Of a stretch of 48,272 nucleotides of DNA, positions 1 to 9,319 are shown piece after piece. Location: NCBI RefSeq assembly GCF_000170895.1, contig NZ_ABCS01000077.1:1-48272 (forward strand), in the 5' to 3' direction. The DNA is from Plesiocystis pacifica SIR-1 (GTDB taxonomy: Bacteria > Myxococcota_A > Polyangia > Nannocystales > Nannocystaceae). The notes below the pieces were generated by a model that did not search any database, had not been told where the DNA came from, and worked only from the letters and a program-made list of their open reading frames with translations. Within the stretch, counting starts at the first letter, position 1. Every line of letters starts with the position of its first letter. Made by a program: the position numbers and the translations under genes.

Positions 1-610
1 TCCCCGGTCTCGAGCACCTCTTCGTCGATGGCGCGGACCCGAGCCATGAGGCTCGCGGGCAGCAGCTCCTCCTCGAGGCGCCCGACGACGTCCGCCGGAT
101 CGATGCCAAACTTTTCGCGAAAGCCCTCGCTGATCCACCCCACCCGCCGCTCGGAGTCGCTCAGGTAGGCGACCAGCTGCGAGGCGTCCATGAACATTCG
201 AAAGCGCTCCTCGGCCCGGGCGTACTCCTGCTCTTGCTCCTCGACCAGCGCGACCAGGTCGTAGTGCGCGACGAGGTTGCGGGCCACGCTCATGATCGGG
301 CCCAAGCTGGCGATGAAGGCGTCGTCGAAGCCGCCGCTGCGATTGATCAACCCGACGACCAGCTCGTTGCGCGCGACCTCCGTGTCCGCGGCGGTCATCC
401 TCGGCGTGGAGCTGCGCGCGATCGGCAGGGTGAGCATGTTGTCCACCGGCAGTCCCTGAGGGCCTCGAACAGGCAGGGCCGCCGCGCCGTGAACAAGTCG
501 GCGAGGGGCCGGGGGGGCGCCGCGCCGGCTCCGAGCTCCCGACCCTCTGAGCGCTCCACTGTAGCGATCAGGGTCTGGCGCGGCTTCGCCCGTACCGACC
601 CCTCAGTCAT
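1..610 (-). CDS. GAF-PAS sensor protein, left-truncated and apparently frameshifted
   Basis: Reading leftward from an ATG at 610 (GGGAGG ten bases upstream), the first frame runs to a stop at 395 and has strong G/C third positions only to about 455. From there the coding signal moves to another frame, which reads VDNMLTLPIARS, then GLINRSGGFDDAFIASL (the C-terminal part of a GAF domain, including the usual linker to the next domain), then a charged helix, then a PAS-like stretch (FMDASQLVAYLSDSERR, WISEGFREKFGI) that runs off the window. A small indel near 450-465 would join the two. GAF-PAS proteins are usually sensor kinases or cyclases; the output domain lies outside the window. It is divergent from the FIST gene, which makes it a likely partner in one signalling unit. 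The frameshift could be a sequencing error or a real lesion. Confidence 0.6.
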
Positions 611-652
611 TGAATTCGGGCCTCCCGGGCGCTTTAGCACCAGCGAAGCTGG

Positions 653-658
653 TAGATT
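653..658 (+). promoter_or_regulatory. -10-like box of a putative leaderless promoter (FIST gene)
   Basis: TAGATT lies six bases before the ATG at 665, with no Shine-Dalgarno between. The same layout recurs before other genes in the window. Confidence 0.5.
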
Positions 659-664
659 TCCACC

Positions 665-1852
665 ATGGATATCGCCACGGTGACGAGCTTGGAGGCGGAC
701 ACCCGCGCGGCCTTCTCCGCGGCCTATGCCGCGCTGGTCGGGAAGCTCGGCGGTCCACCCGACTGGCTGATCGTGCAGTCCGCCGTGCGCCACGAGGTCG
801 CCACCTTGCGCGAGGCGGCGCGGCTCAGCGGCGTCGAACAGCTCCACGGCAGCAGCTCGTGCCTGGGGGTCATGAGCGACGCGGGCGTCGACACGGCCGG
901 GGGCCTGGGCCTGTTCGGCCTGCGCGACAGTGACGGGGACTTTGGCGTCGGCAGTGCCCCGCTGGGGGACGATCCAGCGGCGGCGGCCGGAGCTGCGCTG
1001 CGCCAGGCCATCGCCAACGCGCAGCGCGAGGGCGAGCTGCCCGAATTGGTCTGGGTCAGCGCGTCCCCAGGCACGGAGGAGCGCTGCATCGCGGGGATCG
1101 AAGCCGAGATTGGAGCCGGCGCGCCCATCGTGGGCGGCAGCGCGGCCGATGACGCGGTCGCGGGCGGCTGGTACCTCTTCGACGCCCACGCCGACTACGG
1201 CAGCGGCATCGTCGTCAGCGTGCTCTATCCGTCCACGGGGGTCCACTCCGTGTTCCACAGCGGCTACTCGCCGACGACCACGACGGGCACGGTCACGGCG
1301 GCCACCGGTCGCGCGATCGAGACCATCGACGGCGACGCAGCAGCGGCGACCTACGACCGCTGGACCGGCGGGGCCGTGGGCGAGGCCTTGGAGGCGGGCG
1401 GCAGCGTGCTCGGGAGCACGACCTTGCACCCCATCGGCCGGCGCGTGGGCGAGGACGGCGGGGTCAGCTACTACCGCCTCGCCCACCCCGAGTCGGTCAC
1501 CGCCGAGGGCCACCTGGTCCTGTTCGCCGAGGTCTCCGTCGGCGACGAGCTGATCTTGATGACCGGGAGCACCGACGCCCTGCGCTCTCGGGCGGGGCGC
1601 GTGGCCGCCGACGCCCTGGCCCGCGCGCGGCGGCCCTCCTCGGAGATCGCCGGCGCGCTGGTGATCTTCTGCGCCGGCTGCATGCTGACGATCCGCGACG
1701 AGCTCGACGACGTGGTCGCGAGCTTGCGCGGGGTCCTGGGCGACGTGCCCTTCCTGGGCGGCTTCACCTTTGGAGAGCAGGGCTGCTTCGTCGGCGGAGA
1801 GAACTGCCACGGGAACCTGATGATCTCGGTGACGGTGTTCGAGCGAGCATGA
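665..1852 (+). CDS. FIST domain signal-transduction protein
   Basis: A 395-residue protein that covers the whole FIST N plus FIST C architecture, a small-ligand sensing module of bacterial signalling proteins. The N-terminal half has the typical GSSSCLGVMSDAGV and GAPIVGGSAADD blocks. The C-terminal half has ALVIFCAGCMLTIRD followed by GDVPFLGGFTFGEQG, the usual glycine-rich FIST C ending. There is no signal peptide or membrane helix, so it should be cytoplasmic. Its stop overlaps the start of the GAF-STAS gene (ATGA), so the two are probably translationally coupled, and it is divergent from the GAF-PAS sensor. I infer that it provides ligand input to the downstream STAS protein or to the sensor. 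The ligand is unknown; amino-acid-like ligands have been proposed for the family. Confidence 0.9.
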   Translation: MDIATVTSLEADTRAAFSAAYAALVGKLGGPPDWLIVQSAVRHEVATLREAARLSGVEQLHGSSSCLGVMSDAGVDTAGGLGLFGLRDSDGDFGVGSAPLGDDPAAAAGAALRQAIANAQREGELPELVWVSASPGTEERCIAGIEAEIGAGAPIVGGSAADDAVAGGWYLFDAHADYGSGIVVSVLYPSTGVHSVFHSGYSPTTTTGTVTAATGRAIETIDGDAAAATYDRWTGGAVGEALEAGGSVLGSTTLHPIGRRVGEDGGVSYYRLAHPESVTAEGHLVLFAEVSVGDELILMTGSTDALRSRAGRVAADALARARRPSSEIAGALVIFCAGCMLTIRDELDDVVASLRGVLGDVPFLGGFTFGEQGCFVGGENCHGNLMISVTVFERA

Positions 1853-2835
1853 GCGAGGAGTTCAACGAGCACATCGAACGCCTCGAGCAGGCCCTCGCGA
1901 CCGAGCGAGAGCAGCGACAGACCTCCGAGGCCGCCCTCGCCGGGCTGCGCCTGATTGCGACCGCCAAAGACCTCGACGCGACGGACCGGGCGCTGTGCGA
2001 GGGCCTGCGCCCCCTGCTCGCCTACGAGCGGGCCGTCATGCTGCGCGCCGACCCAAAAGACCCGGACCTGCTCGGGCCGCGGGACGCCGAGGACCCCCAG
2101 CTGCGGGCCTTTCGCTGGCCCCCGGGGCGGCTGCGCGATCGCGTCGCCAAGGGCCAGACCGTCGCCCTCTACGACCTGCGCAAGGTCCCCGAGCTCGCGC
2201 CGCGCCTCGACGCCCCCGCCTTCCGCTCGATGCTGTGCATGCCGCTGTCGCTGCCCAACCGCCCCGCGATCTTGATCGGCCTGCACTCCGAGCCCGGCTT
2301 CTTCGGCTCCCACTACGTCGCGCTCGCGCGCAGCTTCGCGGCCACCGCCGTGCGCATGCTCGAGAGCCTCGACGCCCGGGCCCGGGACCAGCAGCGCCTG
2401 CTCGCCGAAGAGCACGCGCGCAGCCTGACCCGGACCAACGAGGCGCTGCGCGAGCAGCTCGAGACCATCCAGAGCCAGCGCCAGGAGATCCAGCGCCTGC
2501 GCGCCCCGGTCCTGCTCGTGGCCGAGCGGACCCTGGTCATCCCGCTCATCGGAGCGCTCGATCCGGGCGACCTCGCCGAGGTCACCGAGTCCCTGCTCGA
2601 CGCCCTGGTGGCCCACCGCGCGCGCACGGTGATCCTCGACCTGACCGGCTTCGAGTCCCACGACGCGGGCGTGACCGCGCGCCTCGGCGCCCTCGCCCGG
2701 ACCACCGCGATGCTCGGGGGCCGCTGCGTGCTCAGCGGGCTGCGGCCGGCCGTCGCCCTCGCGCTCTCGGTCGCCGGGGTCGACATGCCAGCCTACGCGA
2801 GCCTGGCCGCGGCCCTCGTCGCCCAGCGAGCCTAG
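1849..2835 (+). CDS. GAF-STAS protein, RsbR-like
   Basis: 328 residues: a short N-terminal coiled coil (about 5-30), a GAF-like region (about 30-170), a second long helix (about 178-220, rich in E, Q, R) and a C-terminal STAS domain (about 222-325) with VLLVAERTLVIPLIGALD and TVILDLTGFESHDAGV. This is the layout of RsbR-type stressosome or anti-sigma-antagonist proteins. In RsbR the loop normally reads VDT with a phosphorylatable Thr; here the equivalent looks like HDA, so that phosphoacceptor seems to be missing (alignment by eye). The gene overlaps the FIST gene by four bases. I infer a cytoplasmic partner-switching or scaffold role that links FIST or GAF sensing to an unknown output. Confidence 0.8.
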   Translation: MSEEFNEHIERLEQALATEREQRQTSEAALAGLRLIATAKDLDATDRALCEGLRPLLAYERAVMLRADPKDPDLLGPRDAEDPQLRAFRWPPGRLRDRVAKGQTVALYDLRKVPELAPRLDAPAFRSMLCMPLSLPNRPAILIGLHSEPGFFGSHYVALARSFAATAVRMLESLDARARDQQRLLAEEHARSLTRTNEALREQLETIQSQRQEIQRLRAPVLLVAERTLVIPLIGALDPGDLAEVTESLLDALVAHRARTVILDLTGFESHDAGVTARLGALARTTAMLGGRCVLSGLRPAVALALSVAGVDMPAYASLAAALVAQRA

Positions 2836-2845
2836 CGAGCCCTCG

Positions 2846-3598
2846 TCAGGTGAACAGCGCCGCGAGCACGGCGAGCACGCCGGCCGCGAGCAGCACGAAC
2901 ACCATGCGCCGCTCGAGCAGATCCGACTCGCCGTCGCCGATGTCAAAGTCGAAGGGCTCGCGCCGGCTGAGCTCGCTCGGGGCCTCGCCCTCGTCCTGGC
3001 GCGCGTGCGAGCGCTCGACCACGCGCGCGCGCTCCCGCGCCCGGGCCCGGGCGGCCTTGCGCCGACGGATGAGCTCGGCGGCCACCGGGATGTCCGGCAG
3101 CTGCAGCCGCGCGGTGTCCCCGTCGAGGACCTCGTCCGCGCCCAGCCGAACCACCGGCATGGCCAGGCTCGAGCTGTCGTTGATGGGCAACAGCTCGCGC
3201 AGCTGCAGGTCCCCGGGCGAGCGCCGCCGGCGAAAGCGACCGCTGTTGGTGCAGAAGGTGTCGAGGACGTTGAGCACCGAGCTGCTCTGCAAGTTGAGAT
3301 CGTGGCTGACGTCGAGGCGGACCAGGAACTGCCGGTGGCTGCGCGCGCTGTTGAACACGGCCTCGACCCGGCCCATGTGCGGCCCGTCCAGGGCCTCGCT
3401 CTCGCAGGCGAACAGCAAGGTCCAGCGCTTGGGCTCGGCGAGGACCTGGAGCACCCGCTCGGGCGCCTCGTCCACGCCCACGAGCACCGTCGCCGCCTGA
3501 TCCTGCTCGGCCAGAGCCCGGGCGAGCGCGCGGACCAGCTCGGCGTCCTGCGTCGCGCCCGCGAGCACGAGCGCCACCTCCTTGACCTCGATGGGCAC
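2846..3598 (-). CDS. Conserved-looking hypothetical protein with C-terminal membrane anchor
   Basis: 250 residues from a GTG start. The N-terminal 100 residues look like an alpha/beta fold (VKEVALVLAGAT, ATVLVGVDEAPE, WTLLFACES). A middle part has RSHRQFLVRLDVSHDLNLQ. A basic, Arg/Ala-rich linker follows at about 180-210. A single hydrophobic helix (MVFVLLAAGVLAVLAALFT) forms the very C-terminus, so the protein is probably tail-anchored with its body in the cytoplasm. I recognise no family. It converges with the GAF-STAS gene (10 bases between stops) and is divergent from the dehydrogenase gene. A TAAAAT box lies about 12 bases before the GTG. Confidence 0.7.
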   Translation of the reverse strand: MPIEVKEVALVLAGATQDAELVRALARALAEQDQAATVLVGVDEAPERVLQVLAEPKRWTLLFACESEALDGPHMGRVEAVFNSARSHRQFLVRLDVSHDLNLQSSSVLNVLDTFCTNSGRFRRRRSPGDLQLRELLPINDSSSLAMPVVRLGADEVLDGDTARLQLPDIPVAAELIRRRKAARARARERARVVERSHARQDEGEAPSELSRREPFDFDIGDGESDLLERRMVFVLLAAGVLAVLAALFT

Positions 3599-3724
3599 GG
3601 TCGGCCATCGATTTTACACACTCGGGGGCCAGCCGTGCGCGCCCGGCCCCCCGCCCCAAGAAAACACACGGTCGGCTCGGCCCACACCCCGCTCTCGGGC
3701 ACGGCAAGGGCCCCGCGCTTGCGG

Positions 3725-3730
3725 TAGATC
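3725..3730 (+). promoter_or_regulatory. Weak -10-like box before hbd
   Basis: TAGATC lies six bases before the ATG at 3737. It has the same position as the better TANNNT boxes, but the last base is C instead of T. Confidence 0.3.
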
Positions 3731-3736
3731 GCGGTC

Positions 3737-4621
<885 letters not shown>

Positions 4622-4646
4622 CGCCAAGCCCCACGGGGTGGGGGCG
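4622..4646 (+). terminator. GC-rich hairpin after hbd
   Basis: CGCC and CCC on the left side pair with GGG and GGCG on the right around a short loop, directly after the stop codon. No T-run follows, so termination is only likely. Confidence 0.35.
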
Positions 4647-4786
4647 CAAGAGCCCCGCGCTCGAGGACCGACCCGACGCTGCGACTCGGACTTGGGGCGG
4701 CGGCGCGTGGTGAGCGGCCCGAGGCTGGTAGGCCCTCAGGCTTGACCGGCGTCGGGGGGCGTGCGAGGACGGTCTCAACCAACCCC

Positions 4787-4977
4787 GCGCGGGTGGTGCC
4801 GCTCGAGCCGGGCAGTCCGGCGAGGCGGCGAAGAGGGAACCCGGTGCGAACCCGGGACGGCTCCCGCCACTGTGAGCGGCGACGCGAGGGCACGAACGCC
4901 ACTGGGACCACGGACACGCGGTCTTGGGAAGGACGCCCGAGCGGAAGACCCGCGAGTCAGGAGACCTGCCCCCGCGC
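4787..4977 (+). promoter_or_regulatory. Cobalamin (B12) riboswitch
   Basis: The leader carries the hallmark B12-riboswitch blocks in order: GAAGAGGGAACCCGGTGCGA, then the core CCGCCACTGTGAGCGG, then GCCACTGGGACC, then TCTTGGGAAGG, and the 3' block GAGTCAGGAGACCTGCC. A P1 helix can form between GCGCGGG (4787-4793) and CCCGCGC (4971-4977). The ATG of the TonB-dependent receptor follows 31 bases downstream, with GGGAG at 4994-4998 as ribosome binding site. The riboswitch is expected to bind adenosylcobalamin or another cobalamin and shut off the receptor and the lipoprotein behind it when B12 is plentiful. Because the 3' end sits next to the ribosome binding site and no terminator is visible, translational control is the more likely mode. 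Confidence 0.95.
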
Positions 4978-5008
4978 CTCGAACCGGTGAGACGGGAGTC
5001 AACTCGCC

Positions 5009-7255
5009 ATGGTCCACGCCCTGCCGAGCGCCCTCCTCCACCTCTCGCTGCTGTGCGCCTCTCCGCCCCCCGCGTCCCCCCCGGCCGCGGTCGAGGGCGG
5101 CGAGGATGATGCGGCCGAGACCGCGGCGAGGCCCTACCGCACGGAGGTCGTCAGCGACGACGCGGGCGACGGCCTCGACGCCCAGCGGGCCCTGAGCAAG
5201 GCCAACCTCGGCTTCGTCACCGCCATCGATCTGCGCGCCGAGGGGCCGCTGCCGAGCGACGATCTGGCCACCGTGGTCAGCCGCGCGCCGGGGGTCACCG
5301 TGCGCTCGATCGGCGGCCTCGGCCAGTTCAGCGCCATCTCGATCCGCGGCAGCACCAGCTTGCAGGTCCCGGTCTTCCTCGACGGCGCCCCGCTCACCGG
5401 CAGCCTCTCGGGCCTCGTCGACCTCTCGACCGCCCCCCTGGACGCCCTCGCCCGCGTCGAGGTCTACCGCGGCCACGTCCCCGTGCGCTACGGCGCGGCG
5501 GCGATCGGCGGGGCCGTCGATCTGGTCGGCGAGGTCCACCGCGGGCCCCCCCGGCTGTGGGCCGCCGCCGGCTTCGGCAGCTTCCTCGCTCGCGAGCTCC
5601 GGGTCGGCTACGCCCAGGCGCTCCCGGGCGGGTGGAGCGTGGCCACCCGGGTCGGCTACGCCGGAGCGCGCGGCGACTTCCCCTACTTCGACGACGGCAA
5701 CACCCCGCAGCTCGAGGCCGACGACGGCCAGGCCCGGCGGGCCAACAACCACTACGACCGCGGCCTGGGCCAGCTGCGCTTCGATCACCGCCGCGGCCCG
5801 ACCACCGCCGCGATCCAGGGCCTCGCGTGGTGGAAGCTCCAGGGCATCCCGGGCACGGCCCAGGCCCCCGCGAGCGAGACCAACCTGCGCATGGCCTCGG
5901 GCCGGCTCATCGCCAAGCTCCGCCACGCCGAGGGCCTGGGGCCCGGGGGCTACTTCGAGTGGGTGGGCAGCGTCGCCGTCGAGGACCGCGTGCTCCGGGA
6001 CCTCGACGGCGAGGTCGGGCTCTCGGCCAACGACCAGCGCGCCCTCGGGGTCGACGGCTGGCTGTCCCCGCGCATGCGCGTGGCCCTGTGGCGCTCGGCC
6101 TGGCTCAACCTCAGCGCCGAGCTGCGCCACGAGCGGATCGACGTCGACGAGCGCTACGGCGCCGACGCCCAGCCCGGCGAGGGCCCGGTGCTCAGCTCCG
6201 GCGACGCCGCGCGCTCGCGGACCGGCCTCGGCCTCGGCCTCGAGCTCGACCAGTGGCTGCTTCGCCGGCGCTGGGCCGTCTCGCCGGGCCTGCGCCTCGA
6301 CGCCGCCGACAGCCGCTTCGCTGTACCCGAGGGCGAGGGCGAGGTCGACGACGAGGGCCGCGACGAGCGGATCTTCGGGGTCTCCCCGCGCCTGGCGACC
6401 AAGGTGAAATTGCTCGAGGGCGTGGAGCTGCGCGCCAGCGTCGGCCGCTACCTGCGTCAGCCGACCCTGAGCGAGCTGTTCGGCGACCGCGGCTACGTCG
6501 TCGGCAACGAGGGCCTGCGCCCGGAGCAGGGCACCAAGGTCGACGGCGGCCTGCTCCTGGACCTGCGCCGGCCCGCGGACACGGACGCAGCAACTGGAAA
6601 ACGCGTGGCCGTGTTCGCCCAGGTCGTCGGCTTTGCGACCTGGAGCGTCGACCGCATCGCGTGGATCCGCAGCGGCCCCGTGGTCCGGGCCATCAACCTC
6701 GCCAGCACCCGCGTGCGCGGCCTCGAGACCGGGCTGAGCGTGCGCGCCCGCGTGGGGCCCGGGCCCGCGGCCACGCGCCTCGAGCTCGACGCCGCCTACA
6801 CCTTCCTCGACAGCCGCAACGACACCCCCGAGGCCGAGCAAAACGGCAAGCCGCTGCCCGGCCGGCCGCGCCACTCCCTGCTGCTGCGCCCGGGCCTGGC
6901 CCACCGCTTCGCCCCCAAGCGCCGCCGGCCCAGCCTCGAGCCGCGCGTGGGCTACGAGCTCGAGTGGATCGCCGGGACGACCCTCGACCTGTCCGGCCGC
7001 GTCGAGCTCCCGCCGCGCCTGCTCCACGGGCTCAGCGCGTCCCTGCGCCTCGCCGACCGCGTCGAGCTGGGGCTGAGCGTGCGCAACCTGAGCGACCAGC
7101 GGCGCGTGGTCATCGACCCCAGCGAGGGCCCGCCGACGCCCTACCCCGCCGCGCTCAGCGACTTCATCGGCTACCCCATCCCCGGGCGCAGCGTGTGGGG
7201 GACGCTGCGCGTCGACTTTGCCCTCCGCCCGTCCGCGCCCCGAGGTCCCGCATGA
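5009..7255 (+). CDS. btuB: TonB-dependent outer-membrane receptor, probable vitamin B12 transporter
   Basis: 748 residues. A signal peptide lies at about 1-30, followed by an acidic linker. The plug domain (about 70-175) has LATVVSRAPGVTVRSIGGLG, ISIRGSTSLQVPVFLDGAPL and VEVYRGHVPVRYGAAAIGGA. A long beta-barrel follows, with YLRQPTLSELFGDRG (a typical receptor signature) and a C-terminal strand ending near LRVDF. Length fits the family; BtuB itself is somewhat shorter. The cobalamin riboswitch directly upstream is the main reason for the B12 assignment; the barrel alone would not settle the substrate. It is energised by TonB-ExbB-ExbD, none of which is in this window. The stop overlaps the start of a lipoprotein gene (ATGA), so both are probably made together. 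Confidence 0.9.
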   Translation: MVHALPSALLHLSLLCASPPPASPPAAVEGGEDDAAETAARPYRTEVVSDDAGDGLDAQRALSKANLGFVTAIDLRAEGPLPSDDLATVVSRAPGVTVRSIGGLGQFSAISIRGSTSLQVPVFLDGAPLTGSLSGLVDLSTAPLDALARVEVYRGHVPVRYGAAAIGGAVDLVGEVHRGPPRLWAAAGFGSFLARELRVGYAQALPGGWSVATRVGYAGARGDFPYFDDGNTPQLEADDGQARRANNHYDRGLGQLRFDHRRGPTTAAIQGLAWWKLQGIPGTAQAPASETNLRMASGRLIAKLRHAEGLGPGGYFEWVGSVAVEDRVLRDLDGEVGLSANDQRALGVDGWLSPRMRVALWRSAWLNLSAELRHERIDVDERYGADAQPGEGPVLSSGDAARSRTGLGLGLELDQWLLRRRWAVSPGLRLDAADSRFAVPEGEGEVDDEGRDERIFGVSPRLATKVKLLEGVELRASVGRYLRQPTLSELFGDRGYVVGNEGLRPEQGTKVDGGLLLDLRRPADTDAATGKRVAVFAQVVGFATWSVDRIAWIRSGPVVRAINLASTRVRGLETGLSVRARVGPGPAATRLELDAAYTFLDSRNDTPEAEQNGKPLPGRPRHSLLLRPGLAHRFAPKRRRPSLEPRVGYELEWIAGTTLDLSGRVELPPRLLHGLSASLRLADRVELGLSVRNLSDQRRVVIDPSEGPPTPYPAALSDFIGYPIPGRSVWGTLRVDFALRPSAPRGPA

Positions 7256-8493
7256 ACCGCCGCCTGCTCGCCGCCCTGCTCCCGAGTGCCTTCGCCTTCG
7301 CTTGCACCGACGACGCGGCCGGAGGCGACGACGAGGCCGGGGCCGTCGAGGTCCTGGTCCCCGAGCTCGTCGACGGCTACCCGAGCCTCGCCGGCCCCTG
7401 CCGCGGACCCGTCGAGGCGCCCACCCACCTCGTGGTCACGAGCACGGACTTCAACACCGGCGCCGTCGGCCTGGTCACGCTGCCCGGCGAGGGCTCCGAC
7501 GCCCACGAGGTCGCCGCGGACCTGGCCCTTGCCTCGACCGACGCCGTGCCCGTGGTCGATGCGGGCCGCGTGTTCGTCCTCAACCGCTTCGGCTTCGACT
7601 ACGTCGACGAGCTCGCCCCCGCGGACCTGGGCCTCGTCCACGAGTTCGCCGTCGCGGCCCAGCTCAGCGAGGACTCCGCCAACCCCCACGACCTCCTGCT
7701 CGTCGGCGAGCACGGCTGGCTGAGCCTGTTCGGCGCGCCGGAGCTCCAGCGCGTGCGCTTCCCGGAGCTGGCCTTCGCCACCCCGAGCGTCGACCGGGCC
7801 CTCGACCTGAGCGCCTTCGCCGACGCCGACGGCGTGCCCGAGCTGGGCCAGCTGATCGGCTGCGGCCCCGAGCTCGCCTTCGTCAGCGCCGAGCGCATCG
7901 ATCGCAGCGCCTGGGTCCCCGCCGACGACACCCTGCTGATCCCCGTCCGCCTCGGCGACAGCCCGGCGGTCTACGACTTCGACCCGGCCCACCCTGGCGC
8001 CGACGGCATCCCCCTCCTGGGGACGGGGGTCGGGGCCTGGCGCCTCGACCCCAGCGCGAGCGACGGTCACACCCTCGTGATGCTCAACTCCGGCCTCGAG
8101 CGCATCGACCTGGCCGCAGGCAGCTCGGAGTGGGTGATCCCCGAGGCGGTGTTCGAGGCCGAGGGGATCACCCGGTTGCACCTGTCCGGATTTGGGTACG
8201 ACAGCCAGGGCCAAATCTGGCTGTCCATCGCCGACGCGGACTTCAGTGCCTTCGCCCTGTACCGTGCGGACTTCGCCGGACCCGACGACGCCGTCGAACT
8301 GATCCGCAGCGTCGAGGGTCTACAGAGCGTGACCGGAGCGCTGGCGGTGATCGGAGACCGGGCTTACTTCGCCGATACGACAATTGGCGCATCTGGCTTG
8401 CGCATCTTTGAGCTCGCGCAAAACCCGGTGAGTGAGCTCCCCTCCTCGCCGCTCCCGATGGGGCTCCCGCCCCTGAGCCTCACGACTCTGTGA
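7252..8493 (+). CDS. Propeller-like lipoprotein in the B12 operon, possible BtuG analogue
   Basis: 413 residues with a lipoprotein signal peptide (LLPSAFAFAC, lipidated Cys about 18), then an acidic Asp/Glu/Gly-rich linker. The body has repeated beta-rich units: VFVLNRFGFDYVDELAPADL, SANPHDLLLVGEHGWLSLFG, TLLIPVRLGDS, DGHTLVMLNSGLERIDL, GQIWLSIADADF and LAVIGDRAYFADT. This pattern is like YVTN or SMP-30-type beta-propellers, including the NPHD motif, but I cannot count the blades with confidence. It overlaps btuB by four bases under one riboswitch. In Bacteroides, the surface propeller lipoprotein BtuG caps BtuB and captures B12. The genetic arrangement here is the same, but homology is not shown. 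I infer a B12 (or corrinoid) binding accessory lipoprotein of the outer membrane. Confidence 0.75.
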   Translation: MNRRLLAALLPSAFAFACTDDAAGGDDEAGAVEVLVPELVDGYPSLAGPCRGPVEAPTHLVVTSTDFNTGAVGLVTLPGEGSDAHEVAADLALASTDAVPVVDAGRVFVLNRFGFDYVDELAPADLGLVHEFAVAAQLSEDSANPHDLLLVGEHGWLSLFGAPELQRVRFPELAFATPSVDRALDLSAFADADGVPELGQLIGCGPELAFVSAERIDRSAWVPADDTLLIPVRLGDSPAVYDFDPAHPGADGIPLLGTGVGAWRLDPSASDGHTLVMLNSGLERIDLAAGSSEWVIPEAVFEAEGITRLHLSGFGYDSQGQIWLSIADADFSAFALYRADFAGPDDAVELIRSVEGLQSVTGALAVIGDRAYFADTTIGASGLRIFELAQNPVSELPSSPLPMGLPPLSLTTL

Positions 8494-8635
8494 CCTCCAA
8501 GTGTCCGTGCCAAGAGATGAAAGATCCGATCATTCCGGACATTCACTTCGTTGATTTGTACGGCCGATGTATTCGAGCTCGCACGCCCAACAAAAAATCG
8601 TGGACACTTGCAAGCCAAAAAACACTTTGAACTTG

Positions 8636-9199
8636 ATGCGCCTGCTTCCCTCTCTTTTCGTCCCCGCCGCCGTCCTCGCCCTCAGCATGGGCTTCGCTGG
8701 CTCCGTCGCCGCGAACGGAAGCGAGATCAAACAGTCTCCGACGACCAACCAGATCGAGCAGATGCCCCTCGGCGCGAAGCTGGTCGAGTCCGCATCCACC
8801 AGCTGCAACGTCGATGAGGTCCACCTCTTCGTCGACAACCAAGCCGACTGGTTCATCATCCTCGACGGCGTCCGTCGGCCCCTCGGCGATCCCTCGGTCA
8901 ACGTCTTCCTGGGCAACCAGGCCAGCGCGACCCTCGTGGTCCACTTTGGGACCCCGGGCTGGCTGATGGAGGTCGATCCCGACGACGAGGACCCCGTCAC
9001 CCTCGCCATGGTCGAAGGCCGGGAGATCAGCTACGAGCTCATGCCCGACACCCTCGATGACCTCCGCGACTTCGTCGTGATCGCCGAGTGGTTTGGCAAG
9101 GGCGGCATGCAGACCGAGGAGGGCATCCCGACCGTGCCCCTGACCATCAAGACCGACAAGAACTGCCCGCCCGAGGACCTCAACGGGCCCAACGGCTGA
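8636..9199 (+). CDS. Secreted or periplasmic hypothetical protein
   Basis: 187 residues from the ATG at 8636, chosen because it begins a clean signal peptide (MRLLPSLFVPAAVLALSMGF, cleavage near SVAANG). An upstream in-frame ATG at 8567 would add 23 residues before the signal peptide. The mature part is Asp/Val-rich, beta-like (DEVHLFVDNQADWFIILDGV, LVVHFGTPGWLMEVDPDDED), with few Cys. I do not recognise a family. The 140 bases before it are more AT-rich than the neighbourhood and hold no clear Shine-Dalgarno. A hairpin terminator follows. It is not coupled to the B12 genes by overlap, so co-regulation is uncertain. Confidence 0.75.
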   Translation: MRLLPSLFVPAAVLALSMGFAGSVAANGSEIKQSPTTNQIEQMPLGAKLVESASTSCNVDEVHLFVDNQADWFIILDGVRRPLGDPSVNVFLGNQASATLVVHFGTPGWLMEVDPDDEDPVTLAMVEGREISYELMPDTLDDLRDFVVIAEWFGKGGMQTEEGIPTVPLTIKTDKNCPPEDLNGPNG

Positions 9200-9212
9200 G
9201 CGCCGACCCAGG

Positions 9213-9246
9213 CACGGGCCCGCCACGTTGCGAGCCCGTGTCTGTT
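9213..9246 (+). terminator. Rho-independent terminator after the secreted protein gene
   Basis: CACGGGC at 9213-9219 pairs with GCCCGTG at 9234-9240, and a T-rich tail (TCTGTTTC) follows, 14 bases after the stop codon. Confidence 0.7.
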
Positions 9247-9319
9247 TCATCGTGGCTCCCCCTGGGTGGGCGGCCGCTCCGGCGTTGACCGCCGTGGTCG
9301 CGGGCAGGACAGTGCGGCC

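Noticed and set aside
395..1810. Long minus-strand frame (471 codons) across the FIST gene
   Set aside because: Only its first 50-70 codons (upstream of the GAF region) have coding bias; the rest is the antisense shadow of the FIST gene.
5557..7251. Plus-strand frame that continues into the B12 lipoprotein
   Set aside because: The upstream part is an Arg/Pro-rich shadow of btuB. The lipoprotein starts at 7252, where the signal peptide and the ATGA overlap occur.
8498..8610. Inverted 9-bp repeat CAAGTGTCC / GGACACTTG
   Set aside because: The arms are 95 bases apart, short, and not linked to any start or terminator; likely chance.
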